A DNA stretch of 57,682 bases from Anaeromyces robustus. Lineage: Eukaryota > Neocallimastigomycota > Neocallimastigomycetes > Neocallimastigales > Neocallimastigaceae. The stretch spans positions 372,501 to 430,182 of the forward strand of contig MCFG01000006.1 in the NCBI GenBank assembly GCA_002104895.1, written 5' to 3'. Below, piece by piece: positions 15,601 through 28,358 of this stretch. The position numbers and the translations under genes are program-made. Below the pieces are notes generated by a model. That model saw only the letters and a list, made by a program, of their open reading frames with translations, was not told the origin of the DNA and did no database searches. How positions within the stretch are numbered: position 1 is the stretch's first letter; each line of letters opens with the position of its first letter.

Positions 15601-18067
15601 TTCTAATGAATATAATTTTCCTGTATCATTATCTAATGTAATAGTTTCACATGTTTCTTTTAAATCACTTAACTCATAAATTTTTATCATATCATCTCCA
15701 CAAGTAGCCACTTTATTAATAGAGAAATTAATGATTAAATTACTTAAATAATCATTATGTGATTTTTGATGGTATAATTCTTGTCCAATATAATTTGGAT
15801 CTTTATATATATATATTTAAAAATGTATCATTCATAATTATATCAAATATAAATCACCAAAAGAGATATTATGATAGTGTATATAATATTTATATAATTT
15901 TTTTTATAAATAAAAAAAGAAAATATAATTTTATTAAATATAATTTTTTTTATGATATTCATCATTTTAATTATATATATATTATTAATTTACCAGTTGA
16001 CATAACTATAAAATTTCCATTTGAAAAACCAAATAATATATGATTTTCATTATACCATTCATAAGCAACAATATTTCCATATTCTTCTTGAAAGACTAAT
16101 TCTAATGGATTTTCAGGATTATCCATATTATGAATATAGAAATAACGATGATTTAAAACCATAGATAATACTTGATTTTTATTTTCTGGATTATTTTGAT
16201 CAACCATTAATGCAAACTATTTTTTAATAAAAATATATATATTATAATATATAATTATTTTTATTATATTATTTTTTATTATTGTTTAGAAAAATATTAA
16301 TAATTATTGAAGAAGTTTGGTATATATATATATATAGAATTATTCATTATAGTTTGTTGCATATTTATATATATATATATGAATTAATAAAAAAATATAT
16401 ATATAAATTAAAAATAAGATATAAAAATATAGCTTAAATATATATATATGATTTTATATTTATATTATATTTATGTAATTATTTTTAATTAAAATTAACT
16501 AACTTTCATTAAAGATGGTTTTCCTTTTAATGCTTTTTCAAATAAAGTACTTCCTTTTAAATCACTAATAGAAAACTTTTTTAATCAATTGTATATATTG
16601 TATATATTATATATTATTATTATTATTATTATTATTATTAGTATTAGTATTAGTATCAATTATGATTATCATTTAACCAAAAATTTTTGATATAAATATT
16701 TTATAAGTACAAAAAAAAAAAAGAATAGTTTATTTTACAGTATTATCTTCAGATCCACAAGCAATTATATTATCATCTTGCCAACAACCACAAACAATAG
16801 ATTTTGTATGTTTACCTAAGATTGGTATTTTTTTTGAAGCTTTTCTATCATATATAAATAAATTTCCTTTTTTTGTACCAACAGCAAGCTATTTTTAAAT
16901 ATTAAATTATAAAATATTGATTATTAATTATTAAATAAAAAAAAAAAGATAGTAACAGTATAATAAAAATCATAAAATAATAATTATATATAATATAGAG
17001 TAAACTAATATTATATATAAATTATATAAATCTTCTTTTTTTTTTTTTTTTTTTTTTTTTATTTTTATTTTTTATAATTTTAATTATATTTTTTTCCAAA
17101 TTGTGTATTTTAAGTGTAGTGAGTTGATTTTATTTATGATTATATATCTATATATATATATATATAATAATTACTCTTTTTCCTTTTTTTGACCATTGAC
17201 AAAATGATAAATCATTCCATGTAGTATCCAATTGTATATAATTTTTTTTATTATTTGCATCCCACAATGTAATAACTCCAGTTACATCATCCGTGATAGC
17301 TAACAAATCACCATCAGGACTCCAATCCATTCCAGTACATTTTCTTTATTATTAAAAATATTTTTATTATTATTATTATTATTAATATAATAATTATTAT
17401 TATTGTATTTAATTTTTTAATCCATTTTAAATAATATAATAAATTGAAAATAAAGGAAGAATTAATTATTAAAAATGTGAAAAAAAAAAAATATATAAAT
17501 AATTAAAGTATTATCATATATATATAATATAAACATTATATATATAAATAAGTCTACAAAATATAATATATGGATATGGATATATATATAAAACAAACAA
17601 TTTACCCTTCTAAATTAATTTTATCGACAATTTCTCCACTTTTATTATAAATAACTACAACATTATTTTTTCTATATTAATTTGTTTATTAGAATAATTA
17701 TTATTATTAATATTGAAATGATTAACATTATTATAATTGATATATTTAGTTTTATGATTATAATATATTAAAATTAAAATAAATATTTATTTTTGGTTTT
17801 TATATTGAAATATTAATATACCCATTAACAACAATAAATTGACCATCTCTTTTTTGCCATTTTATTTTACATTTTCCAACACCTATAGTGCTAGAATCTA
17901 CCGAAAATACTTGCTATATATATATGTAATTTAATTATAAAATGAATTATGGTATTTATATATTAATATATAAATATAAATATAAATATAAATATACATA
18001 AAAAAGAATTAATAATTATGATATAATAAAAAAATATTTATTAATATCTTTTTTATTATACCTTCAT
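8990..18067 (-). CDS. IFT144: Intraflagellar transport protein IFT144 (WDR19), 30 exons
   Basis: Core IFT-A subunit for retrograde transport and for membrane-protein entry into the flagellum. Exons in transcript order: 18062-18067, 17822-17913, 17606-17671, 17175-17343, 16739-16888, 16504-16575, 15994-16216, 15560-15800, 15322-15385, 15031-15168, 14714-14821, 14469-14574, 14182-14336, 13876-14002, 13553-13749, 13289-13415, 13063-13164, 12816-12934, 12536-12689, 11977-12357, 11675-11775, 11406-11481, 11225-11292, 11052-11112, 10705-10931, 10315-10536, 10083-10164, 9768-9918, 9493-9616, 8990-9301. They sum to 4221 nt in one frame, about 1406 aa (human WDR19 is about 1340). WD repeats fill the first half ([43 protein letters not shown]). 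TPR-like helices follow ([17 protein letters not shown]). The C-terminal zinc module has [30 protein letters not shown] and CPMC. Similarity to human WDR19 runs the whole length. Two introns are AT-AC; the other 27 are GT-AG. Confidence 0.95.
11293..11405 (-). other. AT-AC intron with U12-type 5' splice site (IFT144 intron 22)
   Basis: The exon ends FQNIK plus one G at 11406. The intron begins ATATCCTTTTTA and ends CATAC at 11293, and the next exon starts ATTACAAATCTG. Joining gives [19 protein letters not shown], which aligns with FFLQLGDYGSAIQFLVMS of WDR19. A branch-like ATCTTTAAT lies about 11 nt before the 3' end, the expected spacing for a U12-type intron. No canonical GT-AG alternative preserves the frame. 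Confidence 0.87.
12935..13062 (-). other. AT-AC intron with U12-type 5' splice site (IFT144 intron 17)
   Basis: On the minus strand the exon ends ...AGAATTT at 13063. The intron begins ATATCCTTTTTA and ends AAATAC at 12935, and the next exon starts ATCGTTTAATTGG. No GT-AG pair here restores the frame, whereas AT-AC gives [14 protein letters not shown], matching the RVYRRIGN segment of WDR19. ATATCCTTT is the textbook 5' splice site of the minor (U12-dependent) spliceosome. A branch-like ATCCTTAAT lies about 33 nt before the 3' end, farther than the usual 10-20 nt, so the branch point is uncertain. Confidence 0.85.
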
Positions 18068-19103
18068 ATTATTACTATTGTAGTTTTTATTTCCTTTATA
18101 ATATTCTTCTTTTAATAATAATATACATATATATACATATATATTTAATTTTTTTTTTTTTTTTTTTTTTTAAGCTTTTTCTTTTATTATTCTTAAATAT
18201 ATAATTTTTTTATTATATTATTTTATTTTATTTTTTAATATGTTATTAAAAAATAAAATAAAATAAAAAGTATAAATTAAACGATAATTTTTATTTTTTA
18301 TATAAAAAAATTTAAATATATAATAATAATTAACATTAATATTTAAATGTATTTATTGATGTATTTATTATTTGTTAAACATAAATTAATATTTTTTTTT
18401 TTTTTCGATTAAAACAATTGAATCGTTAATTTGTATTACTAAAATTTTTAAAAATGTAATTTTAAATGTAAAATAACTAATTAATTATAATTAAAATAAT
18501 TAGATATTAAAAAAAAAAAAAAAAAAAAAAGAATTAAAAAAGATATATTATAAGTTTAGAAAAACAAGTGGATAATTTTATTTTTAAAATTTACATATAT
18601 ATATATAATTTTAATTATTATGATTTTGTAATAATAACTGAGTTTTAAATTATATAACAATATAAAGAAATTTTTTTTTTTATTTTTTATTTTTTTTTTC
18701 TTTTTTTGATCAAAAAGTCAAAAATCTCAAAGTAATTTAATTTTTATTTTAACTACTTTTTTTATATAATATTTATTTACTTTATTCTTTAATATTAAAA
18801 AAAGAAGATTTTTTTGTATTTTAGCTTTTTAAATAAAAAATTGATTAAGAAAATTATATATGTATATATAAAGGAAAATTAATAGATTTTATAATGTTCA
18901 ATTTAATTAATAAAAATAAAAATAAAAATAATAAAAATAATAAAAATCATAATATAATAGATTATTCTTTGAAAAATATGTTTTTATAATTAAAAAAAAA
19001 AGTATTTGATAGTACAAATTTTATAATAAATAAAAGTATATATATATGAATGAATAAATAATAATATTAAAATAAAATAAATAAAAAAATAAATATAAAT
19101 CAT
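18068..19103. other. Intergenic A+T-rich DNA between TMEM17-like and IFT144
   Basis: Upstream region of IFT144 and 3' flank of the TMEM17-like gene. It shows homopolymer tracts (T run near 18150-18172, A run near 18512-18530) and no supported ORF. No regulatory motif such as an RFX X-box could be named with confidence. Confidence 0.5.
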
Positions 19104-19841
19104 CTATGAATTATATGCTCTTAATAATTTTTGAGTAGAATTATCATATGGATTATCATCATCTTCAGGGTCTGAAAATTCATCTTTATCATTTTCATTT
19201 TTAATTAATAAAACAAACCAAGCTGATCTATATTTAATAACTTTTGATCCAAAATTATAACATAGAATACATTCAATAAAAACAATAAGAAAATGTAATA
19301 CACCAATAGCTACATCTATTGGTAATCTTAAACATTTTGGTATAAGGAATTGTCCAGCACTATAAAATAGTGCACATATAGCATGATAAATTGAAAAAAG
19401 TATACATCCTGTAATAGCTGGCACCTATTACATATATATATATATATTATTTTTTTTTTTTAATTTATTTTAATAAAATATAAATTAAAAAAAATATTAT
19501 AAGTTTATAGTTTCCATTTTTTTTTCGATATTTAATATTCTTTTTTTCTTTAAAAATATACTTGAGATATATATTACATATATCATTTCATTTTTTATAT
19601 AAAGGAATAATTATTTACATTTTCTTTTAAATTTCCCATATATCCAAAATAAATTCTAAATGGTTCTGATATTGCTAATGTAAAAAAGAAAAATATAAGT
19701 AAAAAGGAATAGAAACCATTCAAATAAAAGTTTTTAAACTATTTTATTATTTATTATTTTTAAAAATTTTGAGAAATTAATATAGTTATATAATAAAAAA
19801 ATATTATGAATTATTTTATTAAAGAAAAGTTATTACATTCC

Positions 19842-19884
<43 letters not shown>

Positions 19885-20446
19885 ATAATAATAATATATA
19901 TATATACCTTAAAAAATGTAGAATATCCCAATCCGACTAATAGTATAGCATAAAAACAAATACTCATATATAAACAAACTTGTAATGAAACACTAGATAA
20001 AATTTCCAAACCTATTTTAATGAAATATATTTGTATATTGAATGATTTTTTAAAATGTTAAATATGAATAAAATTATTATTTAATTTAATAAGATAATAA
20101 TTATAATTAAATATATTTTATTATATCATCATTTCTTTATATTTTCATTATTCTTTCTCTTATATAAAAAATAATTACAATAATAATAATAAATATAATA
20201 AAATTAATTAAATATATGAAATGAATTACCAAAATCACGTAATGGAGCTTTTGGTTTATTATAGTTGGATTTTTCATTATTTTCATTTTGAGGGAAAACA
20301 ATATTAACTGCTTTTTGTAAAAGTTTTTCAGCAATAACATGAGTTTCTGGTCCTTCATTTTCATCATCATCATTAATATTCATATATTGATTATGATTAT
20401 CAAATATATTTGCTGCATATTCATACCCATATCCATGATTAATCAT
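19104..20446 (-). CDS. TMEM17/TMEM216-family ciliary transition-zone membrane protein
   Basis: Exons 20230-20446, 19908-20011, 19619-19738 and 19104-19424 join in frame (GT-AG introns) to about 253 residues. The N-terminus is acidic and hydrophilic. Four hydrophobic segments follow: one near SVSLQVCLYMSICFYAILLV, one at FYSFLLIFFFFTLAIS, one at PAITGCILFSIYHAICALFY and one at VAIGVLHFLIVFIECILCY. The conserved core EPFRIYFGYMGNLKENVPAITG matches the EAIRLYLGYVGNLQEKVPELAG region I recall from human TMEM17, which identifies the Transmemb_17 family (TMEM17, TMEM80, TMEM216). In animals these proteins sit in the MKS module at the ciliary transition zone and limit membrane-protein entry. The ciliary gene IFT144 is its downstream neighbour on the same strand. 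Which paralogue this is stays open. The C-terminal tail is acidic and ends KLLRAYNS. Confidence 0.85.
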
Positions 20447-20562
20447 TTTTTGATTGAATTAAAATAAATCAAAATATCAATATGTATAATTATTATTAAA
20501 ATTCAATTTTCCTCTTTACTTTTTTCTTTTTTGATTAAACTTATTACTACTACTACTGCTAC

Positions 20563-20783
<221 letters not shown>

Positions 20784-21531
20784 TTATTCAATTTTATTAT
20801 ATTTTTGTTTTATTTTTTGTTTTTTAAAATATAAATCTTTTTTTTTTTTATATTTTGATTAATTCTATTTGTTTTATTGTTAGACCTTTATTTTTTTTTT
20901 CTTGTAACAATAAAAAAATATAAAGAGAATAAAATAAAAAATCATATAACAAAGTATTAATTTATATTAATTACAATAATTAAATATAATTAATTTTTTA
21001 TATATCCATAAATAATTATAAAAAAAAAAAATAATTAAAAAAAATTTTTTAATGTAACATCTTTCCATATCACGGAGTTTTAATAATTAAATTACAAAAA
21101 AAAAAAAAAAGAGTATTGTTACACCAAAACTTTACTATATATATATATATTCTAATTATTAACTTGATAAAATACAAAAGTAAAAAAATAATAATAAAAT
21201 AGTTAAAAAAAAAAAAAGCAAAAAAAAAAAAAACAAAAACAAAAACAAAAACAAAAACAAATTCAAGAACAATAAAAACAAAAAAAAAAATAAATATATA
21301 AAAATACTGATTAAAAAGAAAAAAAAAAAAAACTAACATATAAAAAAAAAATAATTATGTATTAATATACTATTTATACTTCTATAATAAAAAAAAAAAA
21401 ACTATTATTTTTTTAGTTAGTTTTTAATAAAGTTACTTTATTTATTATTATTATTATTTTTTAATTGCTGCTTTTTTAATTATATAATAATAATTATTTA
21501 ATTATTTTTAGTTTTATATTATTTCTTCTTT

Positions 21532-21605
21532 TTTTTTCCTTTTTTTTTGTATTTTTTATTTTTTTAATATTAAAAAAATAAAAAATAAAAAAAAAAAGGA
21601 AATAA
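21532..21605. repeat. Near-perfect A/T palindrome
   Basis: The two arms of about 37 bp meet at AATATT (21566-21571). The left arm contains TTTCC followed by T runs broken by GTATTTTTTATT; the right arm is close to its reverse complement and ends in AAAGGAAA. It could form a long hairpin or cruciform. No transposase gene or clear target-site duplication was seen. Confidence 0.6.
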
Positions 21606-22379
21606 AATATAAATAAGGATAAAAAACTATAAATAAATAAAAGAAAAAAAAAAGTATAATTATATTTTGCTTTTTTTTTTTTATGCTTTTGTTTTATGTT
21701 TTTTTTTTTTTTTTTTTTTTTGTTATTGTTTTTTTTTTTTTTTTTGTTTTTGTTTTTGTTTTTGTTTTTTTTTTTTTATTTTTTTCTGTTTCGATTTTGT
21801 TTGTTTTTCGTTTTTCGTTTTTTTTTTTTTTTTTTTTATTATTTTATTTTATTTATTTTATTTTTTATTTTTTAGTTTTTAAGTTGTTTTTGTTTTTGTT
21901 TTTATATGTTTAGTTTTAAAATTGTTGTTGTTTATTTAATTAAATAAATATGTTTTATATATAAACCATAATTTTATAATTTATATTTACAGGAAAAAAC
22001 GAGATATTAATATAGTATAATAATATATAAAAAAAAAAAAAAGATAAAAAAAAAAATTGTATGGATAAAAAATTTTATTGAGCTATATATATATATCCAT
22101 ATGTTGTGAATCTCTTTTAATTAATATTATTTTGTTTATACTATGTATTATTATTGGTTATGATATATAATAATGTTATTTTTATCTATATATTTACAGC
22201 GCGCTATATATAATATGAATAATTTTGATAAAGTAAAATAGGAAAAAAATTCTAAAAAATAAAAATTATTTGTATATTGTTAAATTCGCATAGAAAAAAA
22301 AAAATAGAAAAGTGATTAAATATATAATTATTCATTTTATGATTGCTATTTTTTTTCTTAATTGTATTATTATTTTGTC

Positions 22380-22423
<44 letters not shown>

Positions 22424-22485
22424 CTATATATTAATATATAAATATCTATTTTTTATTCATAAATATTATTATTATTATTGTATAA

Positions 22486-25400
22486 TTATAAATAACCAAA
22501 ACCAGTGTTTAAATTCTTTTTTAAGAAGGATGATTCATCAAAAGTTTCTGAATAAAATTCAGTATAACTACTATCATAATATATATTATCTTTAGATGTA
22601 TCTTCTTCATTATTATTATTTAATTGTAAATCTAAATTCATATTGTCTTCAACATTAATAATTTCAGGTTCAATTATTTTATTTTTATGATTAAAAATGG
22701 AATTAATTTTTTGTTTTGGATTACTAAAGAATTTATTGTTTAAAAATGATTTTAAGTTTTTCTTATTACTATTATTATTATTATTATTATTATTATTTTT
22801 ACTTTTTAAGGAGTCATTATCTTTGTTTTTGCCTTTTTCTTGTTTTTCATCATCAATTATTTCTTTATCTTCTTCATTTATATCAAGATTATTTATATCA
22901 TCTAAAGAAGTAATAGTAGCTACAGTAGGACTACAAGAAATAATTTCTTCATTATCTTTTTCTTTTTCAGTTTCACTTCCATTATTACTTTCATTATTAT
23001 TATTCTCATCCTTATCATCTACTTTTTTATTTTTATTATCATTTTTATTTTTATTTTTATCTTTATTTTTATCTTTATTATTATATATATTATAATTCTT
23101 ATTCTTTATTTTACCATTTTTAGATTTAGATTTATGCTTTTCATCTAATGTTAATTTTTCTAAATAGTCTAAATAGGCTAAATCATCCTCATTTTCTAAA
23201 GGATCAATAAGTGAACCTGATGATGAACTATGATTATCATTATTAGTTTTTAAAAGAGTTGGAGGTAATACTGGTGATGATGGTAATTCTTTTAAATATT
23301 TATAATATTCTGTATTAGATTCAGAAACTAATGGTATTTGTAATTCCTTCTCATTGGATTTCTTAACTAAAGTTTCTGATGAACTTAATATTAAATTATC
23401 TTCATCTATCTCTTTTTGTAAAAGGGATTGATTAAAATCTTCTTGTTGAATTTCATCTATTCCTGTTACGGATGAAGATGGTCGATTTACATCACCTTTC
23501 ATTAAACTACTCTTTCTATGATGATATATATATTGATTATCAGAAGAATCAACATCATACCAGAAGGAGCCTGAACTATTCTTTCTTAAATTCAAATTAT
23601 AAGATATATCACTCATAGAAGGATTAGTATTAGTTACAGAATTTTCCAAAAAGAAGGATTCATAATCAAATGGATTAGCAATATCACTATTATTAAATAA
23701 GGCATTTAATTTTTTAATTTCTTCTGATATATTCATTTCACTATTTCTATGTGAACTATAAGAAGTATCACCAGATAATTGATAATTAATACTAACATCA
23801 ACATCAGCTTTATTACTTTGACAATCATTATCTTCTTCCTTATCTTGATCTAAATCTAATAAATATTGATCTGAGAAATTTCGTTGTATACTTTTCATAA
23901 TGATATCATTAATATCTTCAATATTTTTCATTACATCATCATCTTCTTTATTTTCTTCCTTTTCCAATTCCTTGATAAATTCTTTATCAAGATGAAGATT
24001 ATTCATTTCCTTCTTAAGATTCATTAATTCCTTTTCTCCATATAAACTACTTTCATTATTTTGTAAAGCATGATCTATAATATTTAGAACTTCACTAGTT
24101 GCTGCAATAGGTGTACTAGATTCTTTTTGAATATTATTTTCATAATTCATTTTCTTATTTGGTATATCAACTGCTTTAATATCATGTTTAGATTTTATTT
24201 CTGGTTCCGGATCAAACATAATAAATGCCATTTCAATTGAAATAATTTCTTTTATAAATTCTTGTAATAATATAAATGAAAATAAAAACTGATTTTCTTT
24301 ATATGATATATTTAATAATTTTGTATAATCTTTGAATGCATTTGTGTAAAATGATTTATTTAAAATACTTTCATAAAATTGATCAAAGAAAATTTCTTGC
24401 TTAATATATTTTAATTTCTTATTAAAATTATCAATTGTTAATGATATTCTCTTTGCTTGTTCCGTTAACTGTAATGAAAAGTAGAAGAAAAAAAAAAAAA
24501 GATAATATAAATATTAAATATTAAATATTAAATACATGATACATAATGAATAATATATAATAGAAAATATAATGTATTAAAATATTATTATTATTCATAA
24601 TTAATAAATAATTAAAGAGTAATATAAATTTATTAATAAATTTATTAAATATATATATATATATATTGATATTTAAATTTAAAATATTATATTATTTATT
24701 ATTTTAATTATATTTTTTGTTTTATTGTTTTAATTATATTACCTTTTTCAAAATTTGAAGGAATAAAGAATTAGTATGATCTTCATTTTTAAATAATTTA
24801 TAATGAAATTCATCATTGATAAGATAAAATAAACGACTGATACAACCTGTTAATAAAACATTATGTTCATAATCATATCTAAAGAAATTTTCAAGACTTC
24901 TAATTAATTCCTTGCAAAAGTTAATATTAATTTCTGAAGATAATAACATAAATTTATCAATTTCATTTTCATTTTTATTTTCAGTTATTTCATTCCATGT
25001 CATCATAATTTTTGTACAATTTCTTATACGTTCATAGGATTCCTTTACATATATTTTAGTTGGACAAATTGAATAAAAATCATGTTTAATTTTTACTTTT
25101 AATTCTTCCTCTCTTTCTATAATATCAAATTCATCATTGGAATTTTCACCAATTTGATTATTTAACTTTTCATTAGAAGATGAAGGAGTAAGGAATAATG
25201 ATTCATTACCAACAAGTGTTTCTTGACTTATTGAATCTTCATTCTTTTGAATCATACTATTTGTATGGCTTGTACAATTATCTTCATTATTCTCTTTTTG
25301 TTGTATAAATGAATTTGATAGAATTTGATTATCCTTTATGTCATGCATTAAGAAATAATTATTTTCGACACCAAATAAAAATAAATCAAATTCATTTCTA

Positions 25401-26822
25401 GTATCAAGTACATCTTTTGGAATTAATTTTATCAAACTATAATTAGAATTATATATATATTATAAATGTTAAATAATATTATTAATATATATTATTAAAA
25501 ATATAAAAATATAAAAAAAAAAAAAATTTTTTTTTTTTTTAATTACATATTGTAATTTATTATGTTAAATTATTATTTATCATTAACTTACTTTAAAATT
25601 ACATTATAGAAAAAGTTATTGTATTTTTTTGTACGATCATCTGAAAATTCTTTTGGTTCATCATCACTATAATCTTCAGGTTGTTTTTTCTTATATTTTT
25701 CAAGATTATAAATATTTTTATTTTCTAAAATAAAATTAGATATGATATATCTATAAATATAATAATCATATCCTGATATTATATTATAAATTAATTTAAT
25801 TGTTTCAAAGGAAAGCTATTATGGATGAAATTAGTTAATCATTAAATAAAAAATAATATTAAAATAATAAAATATTTAAATTTAATAATAATAATAATAA
25901 TAATAATAAAATAATGATTATATTATATTATATAATATATTTAAAATTTTTATAAAAAAATAAAAATAAAAAAAAAAAGTTTTTTTTTTATTACAATTTT
26001 ATCCTCGGTTTGATTAATTCTTTTTAAAACTAATTTTTGATTTTTCCAAATTACTAAGAATAATAATTCTTTTAATTTTGGAATATTTGATTTACAAAAT
26101 AAATCATTAATACATATAGTCGAATTTAAACTAAACCTATTAATGCATTTAATATTATTAATATAAACATTATATATTTTAATTTATAAAACATATTAAA
26201 ATATTTTTTTTTTAATTTTTTTTTAATATATAAATTTAAATATATTTACTCTTCATTTTGGAAATCTAATAAAATAAATGAATTAATAACATATTGCTCA
26301 AATTTTTCAAGATATTTATATAAAATACACTATATAGAATAGATTAATAATATTTAAAAAAAAAAATATTATTTTTTAGTTATAATTATTATTTTTATTT
26401 ATTATTTTCTATTTATTATTTAATAAAACTAAAAAAAAAAATAATAATGAAATATAAACCTTTGGACAACGTTCCAGTATAATATTTATAAAAGTCCAAT
26501 AAGAAAGTAATCGTTCATTATATTCATTTGTATTATATGAATAATTTGTTTTTAAAATTGGGTATTTAGTCTTAATTGCTGTTATATAAGACTTTAATAT
26601 ATGTTTACTATGTTTTGGATGAAAACTTATATTTTGTTGATACATATAAATATTCATAATATTATGTAAATCTATTTCTTTATTATCTGATGATGGTAAA
26701 TTTACAATTGTTGCAGCATAAAGTAATGCAAATTGTTCATTCTAAAAATACAAATATAATTATATATACATATATATAATAGTTTATAGTTTATTATTTA
26801 AATTTTTTTCATTCTATTTTTA

Positions 26823-26853
<31 letters not shown>

Positions 26854-28358
26854 TTATTATAAATAAAATATGTATATATATAAATATATATATATATATA
26901 TGATACTTACTATAATTTCAAATAGGGTAGATTTATTTAAAACGTAAAGCAAAATTTCTTCTTCAAGACTAGTAACATGATGAGAATCAACTATATCTGA
27001 AAATCTTAATAAACTCATATCATTACGTTTATTGGTTTTATAGATATCATTAAAATCATCTTGATTGATAAATTGGTTTGTTGAATAATAAATAGATTCT
27101 AATTTACTTAATAAATCCATTCCTAATAATACCGTTTGGTCATAAAGAGAATATGATTTTACATTATCAGAAAAAAGTTTAAACAAAATATCGAAAATAA
27201 GAAATTGAGATGAAACATCTGACGATAATAAAAATTCATAATCATGATGTGAACTAGTTTCTTTTAGTATTTTTTTATTATTATAAAAGAATGATATATA
27301 GGAAGGATTTTCAATTAATTGAGAAAAAATTGTACTTATTAATTTAACTAATGAATTCTTAATATCATCATATGTATCGTGTAAATTTTTTGAAGAATAT
27401 GTAGTTTGTCGTGGAAAGTTTAATGAAATAAATAATAATTTATGAAAAGAAGTCCTGAAATTCAATTCTGGAAATAAATTTAAAAAAATAGTTTCACATG
27501 AAAGTAAGCTTTCAAATAATTTTAACACTTCTAAATGCATACCAATAGGTATCTTTTTAATGTATATAGTTATAACAATACAATTATTCATAAGGTATTA
27601 TAAAATAATATAATATAAATAGAAAATTAAAATTATATATTATTTAAATTTATAATATATTATAAATATTTAATAATTTTTATATATTACATTTTTTTCT
27701 GCATAATCTACTAATTTTACTGCAATTTGTTTTTCAATAAAATACTCCAAGCAACCATCAGGATTATATGACTTTATTTTACCTTCAATATTTAGTGTTT
27801 CAGTTTCAAGTATTATACATTTGCCTTTAATTATTATTAATATAACATACATTAAATATTATACACAAATATTAATATAAGAATATACTATTCATTAATA
27901 ATATATAACAATATTTAATATAAAAAATACATACTTAATTGTTTGAGACTGTAATAATATAATAATATTATTTATATATATATATATTATATAACAATAA
28001 ATTAATTTAGCATATTTATTTATTAAAAAAAAAAGAAAAATAACAAATTATTATTTATTTAATTACTTGTGTATTATTCCAGTTTGTGAAATTGGTTTTG
28101 AATTATTTAAAAAACCTTTATAATAATAAACTTGAATTTGTTGCCAGTTTTCAATAAATATATCTTTATTAGTTTTTTCTTTTTTCTTTAATAATAATAA
28201 AATAATAATAAGAATAAAAAAATTTAATATAAAATTTATATTAATAATTTATATAATAAAAAACCAAATATGGTATAAATATTTACCTTTGAAGGTTTGA
28301 ATTTTTTCCAAACATCCCATTTTGAGGAATTCTTTACTTTCTTCTCGTTATTTATCAT
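22486..28358 (-). CDS. FHIP-family protein (FTS-Hook-FHIP complex subunit, RAI16/FAM160-like)
   Basis: Predicted FHIP subunit, which links Hook proteins and dynein to endosomal cargo. Exons: 28287-28358, 28067-28185, 27935-27948 (14 nt), 27691-27824, 26911-27552, 26460-26741, 26250-26329, 25995-26136, 25592-25815, 24743-25436, 22486-24468. They sum to 4386 nt in frame, about 1461 aa. The N-terminal region matches the family: WQQIQVYYKGF, CLEYFIEKQIAVKLV, then IPIGMHLEVLKLFESLLSC, like the CLEYLLQHKIL...PPGMRQQV pattern of animal FHIP2A. The middle has LIKLIPKDVLD, and a conserved helical block LIRSLENFFRYDYEHNVLL with LTGCISRLFYL follows. The last 600 or so residues are acidic, Asn/Lys/Ser-rich and probably disordered; animal FHIPs are shorter (roughly 800-1050 aa). 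The start is the first ATG in frame, giving MINNEKKVKNSSKWDVWKKF. The family call rests on remembered motifs, so a profile search would be a useful confirmation. Confidence 0.8.
27935..27948 (-). other. 14-nt micro-exon of the FHIP gene
   Basis: Between AG at 27949-27950 and GTATGT beginning at 27934, only 14 nt are retained (four whole codons L-K-Q-L plus split codons at both ends). Including it is required for frame continuity between exons 2 and 4 and yields ...HNLKQLSKCIILET. Confidence 0.7.

Noticed and set aside
21667-21913. Phe/Cys-rich plus-strand ORFs
   Set aside because: Translation of T-rich low-complexity DNA with G/C interruptions; no homology or codon signal.
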